From the NCBI RefSeq assembly GCF_000312425.1, contig NZ_HE997181.1, positions 2,440,989 to 2,504,988 on the forward strand: 64,000 nucleotides of DNA, in the 5' to 3' direction. The DNA comes from Reyranella massiliensis 521 (lineage in GTDB: Bacteria; Pseudomonadota; Alphaproteobacteria; Reyranellales; Reyranellaceae). The notes beneath the pieces were generated by a model, which ran no database searches, was not told where the DNA came from, and saw nothing but the letters and a program-made list of their open reading frames with translations. The number at the start of each line of letters is the position of its first letter. Within the stretch, counting starts at the first letter, position 1. A program made the translations under genes and the position numbers. Shown here one piece after another: positions 26,273 to 35,783 of the stretch.

Positions 26273-28066
26273 ATGTCAGGTACCGAAGACGATCCTCCCA
26301 ATGCTTCGCGCCGGCTGGCGATGGCTTCAGGTGCAGCCCTGCTCGGCTCCACGCTCCTCGGCGGCATGTCGGCCCACGCCCAGACCGCTGGAGCGCCGGC
26401 TTCGACACCGGCGAACGACGCCATGCCGGCGGGCTACAACATCCTGTTCGTGCTGGTCGACCAGGAGCATTTCTTTCCGAAGTGGCCCTTCCCGGTGCCG
26501 GCGCGCGAGGCCATCAAGAAGAAGGCCGTCACCTTCCTCAATCATCAGGCGGCCTCGTGCGTGTGCTCCTCGGCCCGGTCCGTGGTCTATACGGGACAGC
26601 ACATCCAGCACACCACCATCGCCGACAATCTGAACTATGCCTGGCAGCGCGATCTGCCGACCAACATCAAGACCATCGGCCACCGCCTGACCGAGCTCGG
26701 CTACCACGCCGCCTACCAGGGCAAGTGGCACCTCTCGGCCAATCTCGATCTCACGGACAAGGCGATCGATGCGCCGCTTGCCAAGTATCGCGAAACCATC
26801 GCGTCCTACGGCTTCAAGGACTTCTTCGGCGTCGGCGACCTGATCGACCTCACCTTGGGCGGCTACAAGTACGACGACACGACGCTGGCCTCGGCGATCA
26901 CCTGGCTGCGGACGGAAGCGGAGACGCTGCGCACCAAAGGGCAGCCCTGGTATCTCGCCGTCAACTTCGTCAATCCGCACGACGTGATGTACTTCAACTC
27001 CGACCTGCCGACGGAGAACATCCAGAGCGCCAGCCATGCCATGCCCATCGCACGTGCGCCCGACGACGAACTCTACCGCGCGACCTGGGACAACTCGCCG
27101 TTGCCCGCCAACCGGCACCAATCGTTCGACAGTCCCGGCCGGCCCGTCGCCCAGAAGATCTACCAGCAGATTCTGGATCTGCAGGTCGGCAAGTGGCCGG
27201 ACGAGGATCGCCGCTGGCGGGCGCTGCGCGACTACTACTTCAACGCCATCCGCGATTGCGACCGCAAGGTCGAGCTGCTGCTCGACGCGCTGCGCAACAA
27301 CGGCATGGACAAGAACACCATTGTGGTCTTCACCGCCGATCACGGCGAGATGGGCGGTGGCCATCAGATGCGCGGCAAAGGAACCAACGCCTACTGGCAG
27401 CAGAACCACCTGCCGCTGATGATCCATCATCCCGCCTTCCAGGGCGGCACCGAGTGCCAGGCCGTCACCTCGCAGCTCGACCTCACGCCCACCATCATCG
27501 GCCTGACCGGCAAGGATTCGGTGGCACGGACGCGGGCGTCCGAGGGCCTGAAGGGCAAGGACTTCTCGTCGTGGCTGCGCAACCCGGCGCAGGCGGGCGT
27601 GCACTCGATCCGGCCCTCCTCCCTCTACAATTTCGACATGCTGTCGTTCCAGGATCCCAAGTGGGCAGCGATGACCGTCGACACCCGCGCCTATCGCGCC
27701 GACACACCGGAGAAGCAGCTCGCGGCGCTGGCCGGAAATCCCCCCAACTTCCTCAACAGGGTCGCGATCCGCAGCATCTGGGACGGCCGCTATCGCTTCT
27801 CGCGCTACTTCTCGCCGGTCCGCTTCAACACGCCGAAGTCGCTGGAAGAACTCTTCGCCATGAACGACGTGGAGGTCTACGACCGCCGCGAGGATCCCGA
27901 GGAGATGAACAATCTCGCCGTCGACCGGAAGAAGAACGGCGATCTGATCGTGGCACTGAACCAGGAAGCCAACCGGCGCATCGCGGAAGAAGTCGGCGAA
28001 GACAACGGCCACTTCCTGCCGATTCGCGACGGCAAGTGGAAGTTCCCGCCTGCCAGCGAAAGATAG
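26273..28066 (+). CDS. Sulfatase-like hydrolase with atypical active-site motif
   Basis: 597 residues from the ATG at 26273 (GAGGAA upstream); a GTG at 26252 is an alternative. A Tat-like leader (SRRLAMASGAALLG, cleavage near AHAQ) suggests periplasmic export. The alkaline-phosphatase-fold landmarks are LFVLVDQEH (metal Asp63), the active-site segment CVCSSARSVVYTG, GKWHL and VFTADHGEMGGGH. The formylglycine motif expected as C-x-P-x-R reads C98-S-S-A-R102, with serine in place of proline. The likely reaction is hydrolysis of a sulfate or phosphate ester, but activation at this cysteine is uncertain. Confidence 0.87.
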   Translation: MSGTEDDPPNASRRLAMASGAALLGSTLLGGMSAHAQTAGAPASTPANDAMPAGYNILFVLVDQEHFFPKWPFPVPAREAIKKKAVTFLNHQAASCVCSSARSVVYTGQHIQHTTIADNLNYAWQRDLPTNIKTIGHRLTELGYHAAYQGKWHLSANLDLTDKAIDAPLAKYRETIASYGFKDFFGVGDLIDLTLGGYKYDDTTLASAITWLRTEAETLRTKGQPWYLAVNFVNPHDVMYFNSDLPTENIQSASHAMPIARAPDDELYRATWDNSPLPANRHQSFDSPGRPVAQKIYQQILDLQVGKWPDEDRRWRALRDYYFNAIRDCDRKVELLLDALRNNGMDKNTIVVFTADHGEMGGGHQMRGKGTNAYWQQNHLPLMIHHPAFQGGTECQAVTSQLDLTPTIIGLTGKDSVARTRASEGLKGKDFSSWLRNPAQAGVHSIRPSSLYNFDMLSFQDPKWAAMTVDTRAYRADTPEKQLAALAGNPPNFLNRVAIRSIWDGRYRFSRYFSPVRFNTPKSLEELFAMNDVEVYDRREDPEEMNNLAVDRKKNGDLIVALNQEANRRIAEEVGEDNGHFLPIRDGKWKFPPASER

Positions 28067-28082
28067 GCGACGGGCGCTCGGG

Positions 28083-28535
28083 CTAAGCCTTCTTCTCCCA
28101 GCTGCCGGTCTGTGTCTGTTGCCAGTAGACGACGGCATGGCCGGCGGACTTGTAGGTCTTCCAGCGTTCGCGGGCGTCGGCGACGGCGGTGTCGTCGCGC
28201 CCGTCGAACAGCTCGAAGCAGCGCTTGTAGTCGCCCACTTTGTCCGAACGCGCGCGGTCGGCCACGAACAGGAACGACGCGCCGTTCGGATTCTCGTCGA
28301 GATGCGTCAGCCACACCGGCTGGCGGTCGGCTTCGCCGTCACGGGCCGAGCCGTGCGGCAGGAAGCCGTTGGGATCGTAGGTCCACAGATGCGTGTTGAG
28401 GGAGTCGACCCGCTCGGCCGAGCCCAGCATCACGACAGCGCGCTCGCCCGCCTGCAGGGTCTTCACCAGCAGGCGGGGCAAGGCGTCTTCGAGCGACGAA
28501 CGGGTCAGGTGATAGAAGTTGACCTCGGTCGCCAT
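28083..28535 (-). CDS. holC: DNA polymerase III chi subunit
   Basis: 150 residues from the ATG at 28535. The pattern EVNFYHLTRSSLEDALPRLL, RAVVMLGSAERVDSLN, LWTYDPNGFLPHG and PVWL is that of HolC, which bridges the clamp loader to single-strand-binding protein. It lies 20 bp after pepA on the same strand, the standard pepA-holC arrangement in proteobacteria. The open frame continues upstream only as an out-of-frame reading of pepA. Confidence 0.93.
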   Translation of the reverse strand: MATEVNFYHLTRSSLEDALPRLLVKTLQAGERAVVMLGSAERVDSLNTHLWTYDPNGFLPHGSARDGEADRQPVWLTHLDENPNGASFLFVADRARSDKVGDYKRCFELFDGRDDTAVADARERWKTYKSAGHAVVYWQQTQTGSWEKKA

Positions 28536-28555
28536 GGCCCCTCTTCCTCTCGCCC

Positions 28556-30052
28556 TCAGCGCTCGTAGTTGTCGGCGATCAGCTTGTCGAGCAGGCGCAC
28601 GCCGTAGGCCGTGGCGCCCTTGGGCGTCGTGCTGTCGCCCTTGCTCGACCAGGCCACGCCGGCGATGTCGATATGCGCCCAGGCCACGCCCTCCTTCACG
28701 AAACGCTGCAGGAATTGCGCAGCCGTGATCGACCCGCCGTCGCGGCCGTTGCTGACGTTCTTCATGTCGGCGATTTCGGAATCGATCAGCTTGTCGTACT
28801 TCGGCCCGAGCGGCATGCGCCACAGCTTCTCGCCGATCTGCGAGCCGGCGTCGCGGAGCTTGTCCGACAGCGGCGTGTTGTTGGAGAAGAGGCCCGCGCG
28901 CTCGTGGCCCAGCGACACGATGATCGCGCCGGTCAGGGTCGACAGCTCGACCATCGCCTGCGGCTTGAACTTCTCCTGCGCGTACCACATGGCGTCGCAC
29001 AGGATCAGCCGGCCCTCGGCGTCGGTGTTGATGACCTCGACCGTCTGGCCCGACATCGACTTCACGACATCGCCCGGCCGCTGCGCATTGCCGTCCGGCA
29101 TGTTCTCGACCAGCGCGCAGACGGCGACCACGTTCGCCTTGGCCTTGCGACCGGCAATCGCCTTCATCGCGCCCACGACGGCGCCGGCGCCGCCCATGTC
29201 CCACTTCATGTCTTCCATGCCGCCGGCCGGCTTCAGCGAGATGCCGCCGGTGTCGAAGCACACACCCTTGCCGATCAGCGCGACCGGGGCCTGGGTCTTG
29301 GGGCCGTTCATCCAGCGCATGACGAGGAGCTGCGACTCGCGCTCGCTGCCCTGCCCGACGCCCAGCAGTACATGCATGCCGAGCCTCTTCATCTCGGCTT
29401 CGCCCAGGATCTCGACCTTGACGCCGAGCTTGGTCAGCTCCTTGGCGCGGCGGGCGAACTCGACGGGATAGAGCACGTTGGCCGGCTCGCTCACCAGGTC
29501 GCGCGCGAAGAACACGGCATCGACCGTAGGTTCGAGCTGGGCATAGGCCCTGCGAGCCTCGGCGGGGCCGCCGCTCACCGCGACGGTGAGCTTGGTCAGC
29601 GAGAGCTTCTGCTCGGGCTTGTCCTTGGTCTTGTACTTGTCGAAGCGGTAGTTGCGCAGGCGCGCGCCCAGCGCGATGCGGGCGGCGATCTCGCCCGGCG
29701 ACAGGCGGCTGCCCTTCACGGGATCGACGACCACCGTGACGGCCTTGTGGCCCGCGGCATTGGCTTCGGCCGCGATGACCCCGCCCAGCCCTTCCGCGGC
29801 GCGAGCGTCGAGCTCCTGGCCCTTGCCCACGCCCAGCAGCAGCAGGCGGTCGGCGCCGCCGGTATTGCCGAGGACGGTCAGCGTCTGGCCCTTGGCGCCG
29901 GTGAAACGCCCCGCCGCCATGGCGCGCGTCAGGGTACCGCCGGACTTCTTGTCTGCGGCCTGGGCCGACGCCAGGAGTTGCTTATCGGCTGCAACGAAGA
30001 CCGCAACATTGCCGGAAAAGGCCTTTGGAAAGGCCGAAAACTCTACTTTCAT
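28556..30052 (-). CDS. pepA: Leucyl aminopeptidase (PepA)
   Basis: 498 residues. The C-terminal M17 catalytic domain has GKGVCFDTGGISLKP (metal and catalytic Lys/Asp) and the signature NTDAEGRL. The N-terminal domain is of usual length. I chose the ATG at 30052 (MKVEFSAFP) since the upstream in-frame part to 30145 is Arg-rich and unlike the family. A cytoplasmic two-metal aminopeptidase in peptide turnover; some homologues also bind DNA. It is divergent from the nucleotide-sugar dehydrogenase across 150 bp. Confidence 0.95.
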   Translation of the reverse strand: MKVEFSAFPKAFSGNVAVFVAADKQLLASAQAADKKSGGTLTRAMAAGRFTGAKGQTLTVLGNTGGADRLLLLGVGKGQELDARAAEGLGGVIAAEANAAGHKAVTVVVDPVKGSRLSPGEIAARIALGARLRNYRFDKYKTKDKPEQKLSLTKLTVAVSGGPAEARRAYAQLEPTVDAVFFARDLVSEPANVLYPVEFARRAKELTKLGVKVEILGEAEMKRLGMHVLLGVGQGSERESQLLVMRWMNGPKTQAPVALIGKGVCFDTGGISLKPAGGMEDMKWDMGGAGAVVGAMKAIAGRKAKANVVAVCALVENMPDGNAQRPGDVVKSMSGQTVEVINTDAEGRLILCDAMWYAQEKFKPQAMVELSTLTGAIIVSLGHERAGLFSNNTPLSDKLRDAGSQIGEKLWRMPLGPKYDKLIDSEIADMKNVSNGRDGGSITAAQFLQRFVKEGVAWAHIDIAGVAWSSKGDSTTPKGATAYGVRLLDKLIADNYER

Positions 30053-30202
30053 TCGATTCCCTCGCTCCTGGCGCGTGTTTGGCGCCGATTTTTCGCCCCT
30101 GCGACGGGACGGCGCAAGCGATGTTTCGCCGGCGCCAGAGTGCAAATTCGGGGTGGCGTCCGAACGCCTGCGCCAGTATCAGTACCGGCCCTCAAAACGG
30201 AC

Positions 30203-31543
30203 ATGGAAATGACCACAGGAACTCTGCCTCGCGTCTCGGTCGTTGGTCTTGGCAAGCTTGGAGCCCCCCTCGCGGCGGTTCTCGCCAGCCGCGGCTTCTC
30301 TGTCATCGGCCTTGATGTGAACAAGACGTTCGTGGATGCGATGAACGCCGGCAAGATGCCGATCGTCGAGCCGCAACTCAACGAGCTGATCGCCGCAAAC
30401 CGGGAGCGCCTCACGGCGACCATGGACGCCAACGAGGCGGTCCAGAAGAGCGACGCCAGCTTCGTGATCGTGCCGACGCCGTCGGACAGCACCGGCTTCT
30501 TCTCCAACCGCTTCGTGCTGCAGGCGATGGAGACGCTGGGCAAGGCGCTGAAGAACAAGAAGGGCTACCATATGGTGGTCATCACCTCGACGGTGATGCC
30601 GGGCTCGACGGGCAGCGAGATCAAGGCCGCCCTCGAAGCCGCCTCGGGCCGCAAGGTCGGTCCCGACCTCGGCCTCTGCTACAATCCGGAATTCATCGCG
30701 CTGGGCTCGGTCGTGCGCGACATGCTGTTCCCCGACTCGATCCTGATCGGCGAGAGCGACAGCAAGGCCGGCGACATGCTGCAGACCATCTACCTGCAGA
30801 TGTGCGAGAAGAAGCCGCCGGTGCAGCGCATGAACTGGGTGAGCGCCGAGCTGACGAAGATCTCGGTCAACACCTACGTCACCACCAAGATCTCCTACGC
30901 CAACATGCTGGCCGACATCTGCGACCGCCTGCCGGGCGCCGACGTCGATGTCGTGACCAAGGCGCTGGGCGCCGACACCCGCATCGGCGCGAAGTACCTC
31001 AAGGGCGCGATGGGCTATGGCGGCCCCTGCTTCCCGCGCGACAACGTGGCCTTCGCCGCACTGGCCCGCAAACTCGGCGCCCGCGCCGACGTGGCCGAGG
31101 CGACGGACCGCATCAACAACTTCCAGGTCGAGCGCCTGACGAACCTGGTCGCCAAGTTCGCCAAGGCCGGCACGCGCATCGCCATACTCGGCCTCTCCTA
31201 CAAGCCGCAGACGCCGGTGGTCGAGGAAAGCCACAGCGTGAAGCTCGCCGCCAAGCTCGCCGATGCGGGCTATGTCGTGGCCGTGCACGATCCGCTGGCG
31301 CAGGATGCCGCACTCGCCGTGCTGGGCGACAAGGTGGTCGGCGCCTCCTCGATCGAGGGCGCGGTGCGCGAAAGCGACCTGCTGATCGTCGCCACCGGCT
31401 GGCCCGAGTACAAGGACATCGATTCGGCCTGGTGCAAGCGCAACAACGGCCAGCGCCTCACCGTGCTCGACCTGTGGCGCACGCTGCCGGCCGACAAGTT
31501 CGCCGACGTGGCCGACATCCTCTATCTCGGCTCGGGCCGCTAG
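30203..31543 (+). CDS. Nucleotide sugar dehydrogenase (UDP-glucose/UDP-ManNAc dehydrogenase family)
   Basis: 446 residues. The N-terminal NAD-binding motif VVGLGKLGAPLA, the central STVMPGSTG, and GYGGPCFPRDN with the catalytic cysteine define this four-electron oxidising family, which makes uronic acids from UDP- or GDP-sugars. The start ATG at 30203 has a second ATG two codons on. An in-frame extension upstream overlaps pepA antisense and was rejected. It is followed by a terminator, then by the FkbM-like cluster, so it probably supplies a uronic acid sugar for surface polysaccharide. Confidence 0.92.
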   Translation: MEMTTGTLPRVSVVGLGKLGAPLAAVLASRGFSVIGLDVNKTFVDAMNAGKMPIVEPQLNELIAANRERLTATMDANEAVQKSDASFVIVPTPSDSTGFFSNRFVLQAMETLGKALKNKKGYHMVVITSTVMPGSTGSEIKAALEAASGRKVGPDLGLCYNPEFIALGSVVRDMLFPDSILIGESDSKAGDMLQTIYLQMCEKKPPVQRMNWVSAELTKISVNTYVTTKISYANMLADICDRLPGADVDVVTKALGADTRIGAKYLKGAMGYGGPCFPRDNVAFAALARKLGARADVAEATDRINNFQVERLTNLVAKFAKAGTRIAILGLSYKPQTPVVEESHSVKLAAKLADAGYVVAVHDPLAQDAALAVLGDKVVGASSIEGAVRESDLLIVATGWPEYKDIDSAWCKRNNGQRLTVLDLWRTLPADKFADVADILYLGSGR

Positions 31544-31571
31544 GACCGCGCCTCCCTTCCGAAACATCGTG

Positions 31572-31596
31572 AAAAGCCCGCGCCAGCGGGCTTTTT
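31572..31596 (+). terminator. Rho-independent terminator after the nucleotide sugar dehydrogenase
   Basis: The stem AAAAGCCCGC/GCGGGCTTTT with a 4-base loop GCCA ends in a T run. It begins 29 bp after the stop codon and separates this gene from the downstream FkbM-like gene. Confidence 0.92.
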
Positions 31597-31672
31597 GCTT
31601 GTCTGCGGAGCGCTGCGGCTGCGCGCTGCCGGCAAATTGACGCTCCGCTCAACGACAGATATCTATCCGGAC

Positions 31673-32803
31673 ATGAGCACCGCCTTTGCGGCATATGTCA
31701 GCGACAGTCTCAAGTCAGAGCTGTTCACGCTCATCGATGTAGGGTGTTCCGGCGGCATCGATCCGGTCTGGCGGGTGTTCGGTCCGCGGCTGCGTGCGGT
31801 CGCCTTCGACGCCAGCCTCGACGAATGCGAGCGCCTTGCGCGCGAGGAAACGCACGCCGACATCAAATACATCGGCGGCTTCGTCGGCCTGTCGCCCGAC
31901 CATCCCTTCGCCCGCCGTGCCGCCGGCAAGCCCCTCTTCACGGTCAATCCGATCTTCCGCACGAGCGCGTGGCGGACGCTGCAGCTCAGGAAGGCGCGGC
32001 TCGAAGCGGCCAGCCTCGAGGAAAAGCTTCGCGACAATCTGTGGAGCCTGACCAAGCTCGCCGATCCCGAGAAGCCGGTGGTCGTGCCCGACGTGCTGAA
32101 GGAACTGGGCTGGAGCGACGTCGACCTGCTCAAGATCGACATCGACGGCCCGGACTATCAGGTCCTGAATTCCTTCGACGGCCAGTTCGACGACCTCGGC
32201 CTGCTGGCGGCCCGTCTGGAAGTGAACTTCTACGGCGGCACGGACGATACCGAGCACGTCTTCCACAATACCGATCGCTTCATGCGCGACCGCGGCTTCG
32301 AGCTGCTGGGCCTCGACGTCCGCACCTACGCGATGGCTGCCCTGCCCTCGCCGTTTGCCATTACGTCGCCGGCCCAGACCGTCACCGGCAGGCCCGTCCA
32401 GGCCGATGCGCTCTATGCGCGCGATCCGGCCTCGCCGCAGCAACGGGCGATGGGCGACGCCATGCCGGCGGAAAAAATGGCGAAGCTCGCGGCGATCTTC
32501 TCGATCTGGCAGCAACCCGACGCCGCCGCCGAATTGCTGCTCGCCTATCCCGACAAGCTCGGCACCGTCATCGACGTCCAGAACGGACTGGAAATGCTTG
32601 CCAGGCAGACGCAGGGAGAGGTCGAGCCGGCGCTGAGCTACGCCGAGTACATTGCCTCCTACGAGGCCGACACGCCGGCCTTCTATCCGCCGCCGCCCGA
32701 ACCACCGCCGCCGCCCCCGCCGCCGCGCACACTGGGACGCCGCCTGCGGGCAGCGCTGCAGTCCTTCCGCAACCCGGACAACGTCGTCCTGGGCGACGAA
32801 TAG
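31673..32803 (+). CDS. FkbM-like methyltransferase-family protein, DVGCSGG subgroup (paralogue 2)
   Basis: 376 residues from the ATG at 31673. TLIDVGCSGGIDPVW, DLLKIDIDGPDYQVL and LLAARLEVNFYGG match the paralogue at 23306-24403 along the whole length, including the extra C-terminal block from AEKMAKLAAIFSIW to the Tyr/Asp-rich SYEADTPAFY. Close to the end is a proline run (PPPPEPPPPPPPP) before a basic tail, which may act as a flexible linker. The target is unknown; the location beside a sugar dehydrogenase and a glycosyltransferase-like gene argues for glycan modification. Confidence 0.82.
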   Translation: MSTAFAAYVSDSLKSELFTLIDVGCSGGIDPVWRVFGPRLRAVAFDASLDECERLAREETHADIKYIGGFVGLSPDHPFARRAAGKPLFTVNPIFRTSAWRTLQLRKARLEAASLEEKLRDNLWSLTKLADPEKPVVVPDVLKELGWSDVDLLKIDIDGPDYQVLNSFDGQFDDLGLLAARLEVNFYGGTDDTEHVFHNTDRFMRDRGFELLGLDVRTYAMAALPSPFAITSPAQTVTGRPVQADALYARDPASPQQRAMGDAMPAEKMAKLAAIFSIWQQPDAAAELLLAYPDKLGTVIDVQNGLEMLARQTQGEVEPALSYAEYIASYEADTPAFYPPPPEPPPPPPPPRTLGRRLRAALQSFRNPDNVVLGDE

Positions 32804-32842
32804 GCGCCGCGGGCTGCGGCGCCTGCCGGGTCGACCGTCGGA

Positions 32843-34420
32843 TCAGACCGCGTGGCGGCCGCGGAAGCGCAGCACCTTGCCGCGCAGCGACGGATCTTCG
32901 CGCGGGATGCCGGCCAGCACCTGGCTGCAGAACGGGTTGATGTTGGCGCCGATGTGGTCGGTGAACAGCGGCCAGTACTTGTTGTAGATCACGTTCACGC
33001 CGATGAAGCGGCGCGGCAGGCGACGGCCTGCGGGGCGTGTCTCGTGCTCGGTCGAGGCAGTCTGGCGGAACAGCTTGGCGACCGCCTTCAGCCGCTTCTC
33101 GTCGACGGCGCTCGCCAGCCGGCCGCGGCGCACCGGCTCATCGGGACGCTGCGTCGCCAGACCGAACTCGAAAATGAACATGTGCGCCTGGCCGATCAGC
33201 TCCTTGAACGGTCCCCGCTTCACGCCCGGCAGGTCGGTCGGCAGGCCCTCGCACTCGTCGGGCACCAGCAGGGGGCCAACGAAGCCCATGCCCTGCCACG
33301 CCTTGGCGAAGCGGGTCACGAACTCGGCGCGCGTCGCCACGATCATCACCGACGTCGAACGCGGGAAGGTCACGACCTGATCGCAGACGAACGGCAGCGT
33401 GTGCGGCAGGTCGTAGCTCAGATCGTCGTAGAGCTGCCATTCGAGGCTCGTCGTCGTGTACGGCACGGTCGCCGGCTCCATGGCGGCGTCGAGGCCGGCC
33501 GTGAAGCGCTGGTAGGAGGTGTCGCGGTCAAGCCGCACTTCCTCGATGGTGACGTCCGGCCAGCCCCAGGTCTCGGCCTGCGCCGGCAGGTAGGGCGTCG
33601 ACACGTCCCAGATGTAACGATCCTGGTCGTTCATCTTGGTCTGCCGGCCCTTGTTGTTGGCCGCCGCGACGCGGGTGTGGTCGCAATGATAGCCGAACAG
33701 CTTGTCGATCAGCGTATCGACCCGGCCGCGATAGAGCGCGAGACGCGCCGCGAGGTTCGAGTCGCAGTGCCAGCCGAGGATCATCTCCTCGTCGAAGCCG
33801 TGGATGGCGAACATGTCCTCGCGCAGCGCCGCCTGGAAGTCGCCCAGCGCGTCGTACTTCATCGGCATGAAGTTGTGCACCACCTGGTTCAGGTGGAAGC
33901 GCACCGACCAGTCGCGCAGCTTGCGCAGGTTCTCGGCCGGATCGCGGCGGTCGAAGGCCGCCTCCCACAGCATCTCGGGCAGCTCGAAGCGCGGGATCTG
34001 GTAGAAGCCGTCGGGCACGGCGCCCAGGATGTCGCTCAGCGACTCGCCCTCGGTGCGCGGCACCAGCAGCATGTCGGTGTTGGTGTAGAGGATCCAGCGG
34101 TTGTTCGGATTGGACCGCCGCAATGCCACGTTGCGCGACTGGCATTCCAGCGCGACCAGATGGGTCTTCGACTTGAGATGGGCGTGCTGCTCGGGGCGCA
34201 CCCGCAGGACGCGCATGACCTTCTTCGCCTTCTCGGTCAGCGTATCGTGGATCGCCTCCGGGAAGGTCGGATGATCTTCCGGCGTGTTGTAGTCGACGAA
34301 CAGGATCTCGTCGTCGGGATCGGACATCACCTCGGCCAGCGCGTTGAAGCTGATCGCCGCGCGCTTGTGGAGGTTGTAGCCGTGGCTGTCGTTGCGGCCG
34401 TACAGGATAACCGAGAACAT
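32843..34420 (-). CDS. Glycosyltransferase-like protein, function uncertain
   Basis: 525 residues from the ATG at 34420 (MFSVILYGRNDSHGYN). The first ~250 residues resemble a GT-A nucleotide-sugar fold: an opening beta-strand with GRNDSHG, DEILFVDYNTP, and WILYTNTDMLLVPR, where NTDM occupies the place of the DxD metal motif. GFDEEMILGWHCDSNL further on resembles the catalytic-base region of family 2-type enzymes. The second half is not recognised. It is convergent with the FkbM-like gene and 38 bp upstream of it in the cluster is a TPR gene on the same strand, so the two are likely co-expressed. Confidence 0.65.
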   Translation of the reverse strand: MFSVILYGRNDSHGYNLHKRAAISFNALAEVMSDPDDEILFVDYNTPEDHPTFPEAIHDTLTEKAKKVMRVLRVRPEQHAHLKSKTHLVALECQSRNVALRRSNPNNRWILYTNTDMLLVPRTEGESLSDILGAVPDGFYQIPRFELPEMLWEAAFDRRDPAENLRKLRDWSVRFHLNQVVHNFMPMKYDALGDFQAALREDMFAIHGFDEEMILGWHCDSNLAARLALYRGRVDTLIDKLFGYHCDHTRVAAANNKGRQTKMNDQDRYIWDVSTPYLPAQAETWGWPDVTIEEVRLDRDTSYQRFTAGLDAAMEPATVPYTTTSLEWQLYDDLSYDLPHTLPFVCDQVVTFPRSTSVMIVATRAEFVTRFAKAWQGMGFVGPLLVPDECEGLPTDLPGVKRGPFKELIGQAHMFIFEFGLATQRPDEPVRRGRLASAVDEKRLKAVAKLFRQTASTEHETRPAGRRLPRRFIGVNVIYNKYWPLFTDHIGANINPFCSQVLAGIPREDPSLRGKVLRFRGRHAV

Positions 34421-34458
34421 CGAAGCCTCGTCCAGATGATGTGACTGCGAAGAACCGT

Positions 34459-35598
34459 TTAGGCGCCGATCCGCTTCAGCTCGTTGCGGGCGGCGGCATG
34501 CTCGATCAGGGACGGCGACGCATGGTCGACGACCTGCCGCCAGTGACGCTTGGCACCTTCGGGGTCCCGCGCGACGGCGAGCGCGCCGAGCTGGAACCAC
34601 GCTTCGGCACGACGGCAATCGGTGTCGGCCTGGGCCATCACTTCCTGCTCGGTGGCATGGCCGGCATGGAGCGCCAGAAGGATCGCGGGCCACGCGCCCT
34701 GCTCCGCCGCCTGAACGGAAGCCGGCGGCTGGCCGAGGCGCAGACGCGCGGTCGCCTGATAGAGGCGCCAGTAAGGATCGTGCGGTTGCCGGGCGATCAC
34801 GCTGTCGAGTTCGGCGAAGGCCAGTTCGTAGGCGGCCAGGCGCAGCGCGATGCAGGCGCGGGCGGCGGCCTGGCTGGTCGGCAGCAGGGCGAGCTGCCGG
34901 TTGAGATCGGCATTGGCATCGTCGGGACGGCCAAGGCCCATCAGGATGACGCTACGGGTGCTGAGCGCCTCGGCGTCCGACGGACGCGCCGTCACAACGG
35001 CCTCGATCGTCGTCAACGCTTCGTCGTACTTGCCCATGGCGGCCAGCGCTTCGGCCTTGATCGCCTGCACATCCAGCAGGCCGGGCTTGAGCTTGAGCGC
35101 ACGCTCGTAGTCGGCCAGCGCCTGGGCGGGCTTGCCGCTGGCCAGATAGGCATTGCCGCGCGCGATGTAGGGCAGCGCGTTCTTCTTGAGGGACCGCAGG
35201 ACCGTATCGTAGGCGTTGATCTCCGACCGGAAATTGCCGCGCTGGCGGACGGCGAACGGCCGATCCGGCGGGCCCGGCCGGGTGGCCGCCCGGATATTGC
35301 GCGCCTGGGCGTACTTCGCCTGCGCCGCCTCGCTGCGGCCGATCATGTCGAGCAGTTCGGCCTGGGCCTCGACGGCGGCATCGAACTGAGGCGCGATCGC
35401 CGTGGCTTCCTCGAACAGGCGCACCGCCATCTCGGCATCGCCGCCGCGCGCCATCACGCGCGCCCGGAGATAGAGCTGGTCGGCTTCCGTATCGGCATTC
35501 GGCTTCGCTGCGGCCGGGATCCGGTTCGGACCGCCGCGCTCTCGCCATTTAACTCGAAGGGATTCCGACAGTTTCGACAAGATACCTACGTCACTCAC
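34459..35598 (-). CDS. TPR repeat protein
   Basis: 379 residues composed largely of tetratricopeptide-like helical pairs, clearest at AEMAVRLFEEATAIAPQF, PYIARGNAYLASGKPAQAL followed by DYERALKLKPG, and DEALTTIEAVVTARPSD. No signal peptide or membrane segment is evident, so it is probably a cytoplasmic scaffold. It is transcribed into the glycosyltransferase-like gene, with a 38-bp gap. TPR proteins commonly accompany or regulate glycan assembly and FkbM enzymes; the exact partner is not shown by the sequence. Confidence 0.85.
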   Translation of the reverse strand: MSDVGILSKLSESLRVKWRERGGPNRIPAAAKPNADTEADQLYLRARVMARGGDAEMAVRLFEEATAIAPQFDAAVEAQAELLDMIGRSEAAQAKYAQARNIRAATRPGPPDRPFAVRQRGNFRSEINAYDTVLRSLKKNALPYIARGNAYLASGKPAQALADYERALKLKPGLLDVQAIKAEALAAMGKYDEALTTIEAVVTARPSDAEALSTRSVILMGLGRPDDANADLNRQLALLPTSQAAARACIALRLAAYELAFAELDSVIARQPHDPYWRLYQATARLRLGQPPASVQAAEQGAWPAILLALHAGHATEQEVMAQADTDCRRAEAWFQLGALAVARDPEGAKRHWRQVVDHASPSLIEHAAARNELKRIGA

Positions 35599-35783
35599 AC
35601 GAATGCTCCCAACCGTAATGACCCCTGTGGCGGGTCGCCGAGAGAATCGATGCGTAAACCCTTATGGAGGTCTTGGCGTAAAGTCTCATCTCTGCCGGGC
35701 AGGTCCAGACGCGCCCCGCTAACGTACCGACCGACTGCCGTCAAGCAGTTACGCAACATTATTGCGCACAGCCCCTCACAAGT

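Noticed and set aside
28673..30202. A long N-terminal extension of the nucleotide sugar dehydrogenase
   Set aside because: It lies antisense to pepA and has no family similarity; the protein starts at 30203 with its NAD-binding motif.
32690..32740. Proline-codon run in the FkbM-like gene considered as a frameshift or simple-repeat artefact
   Set aside because: The frame continues normally to a basic tail and a stop, and the paralogue ends in a similar short basic tail.
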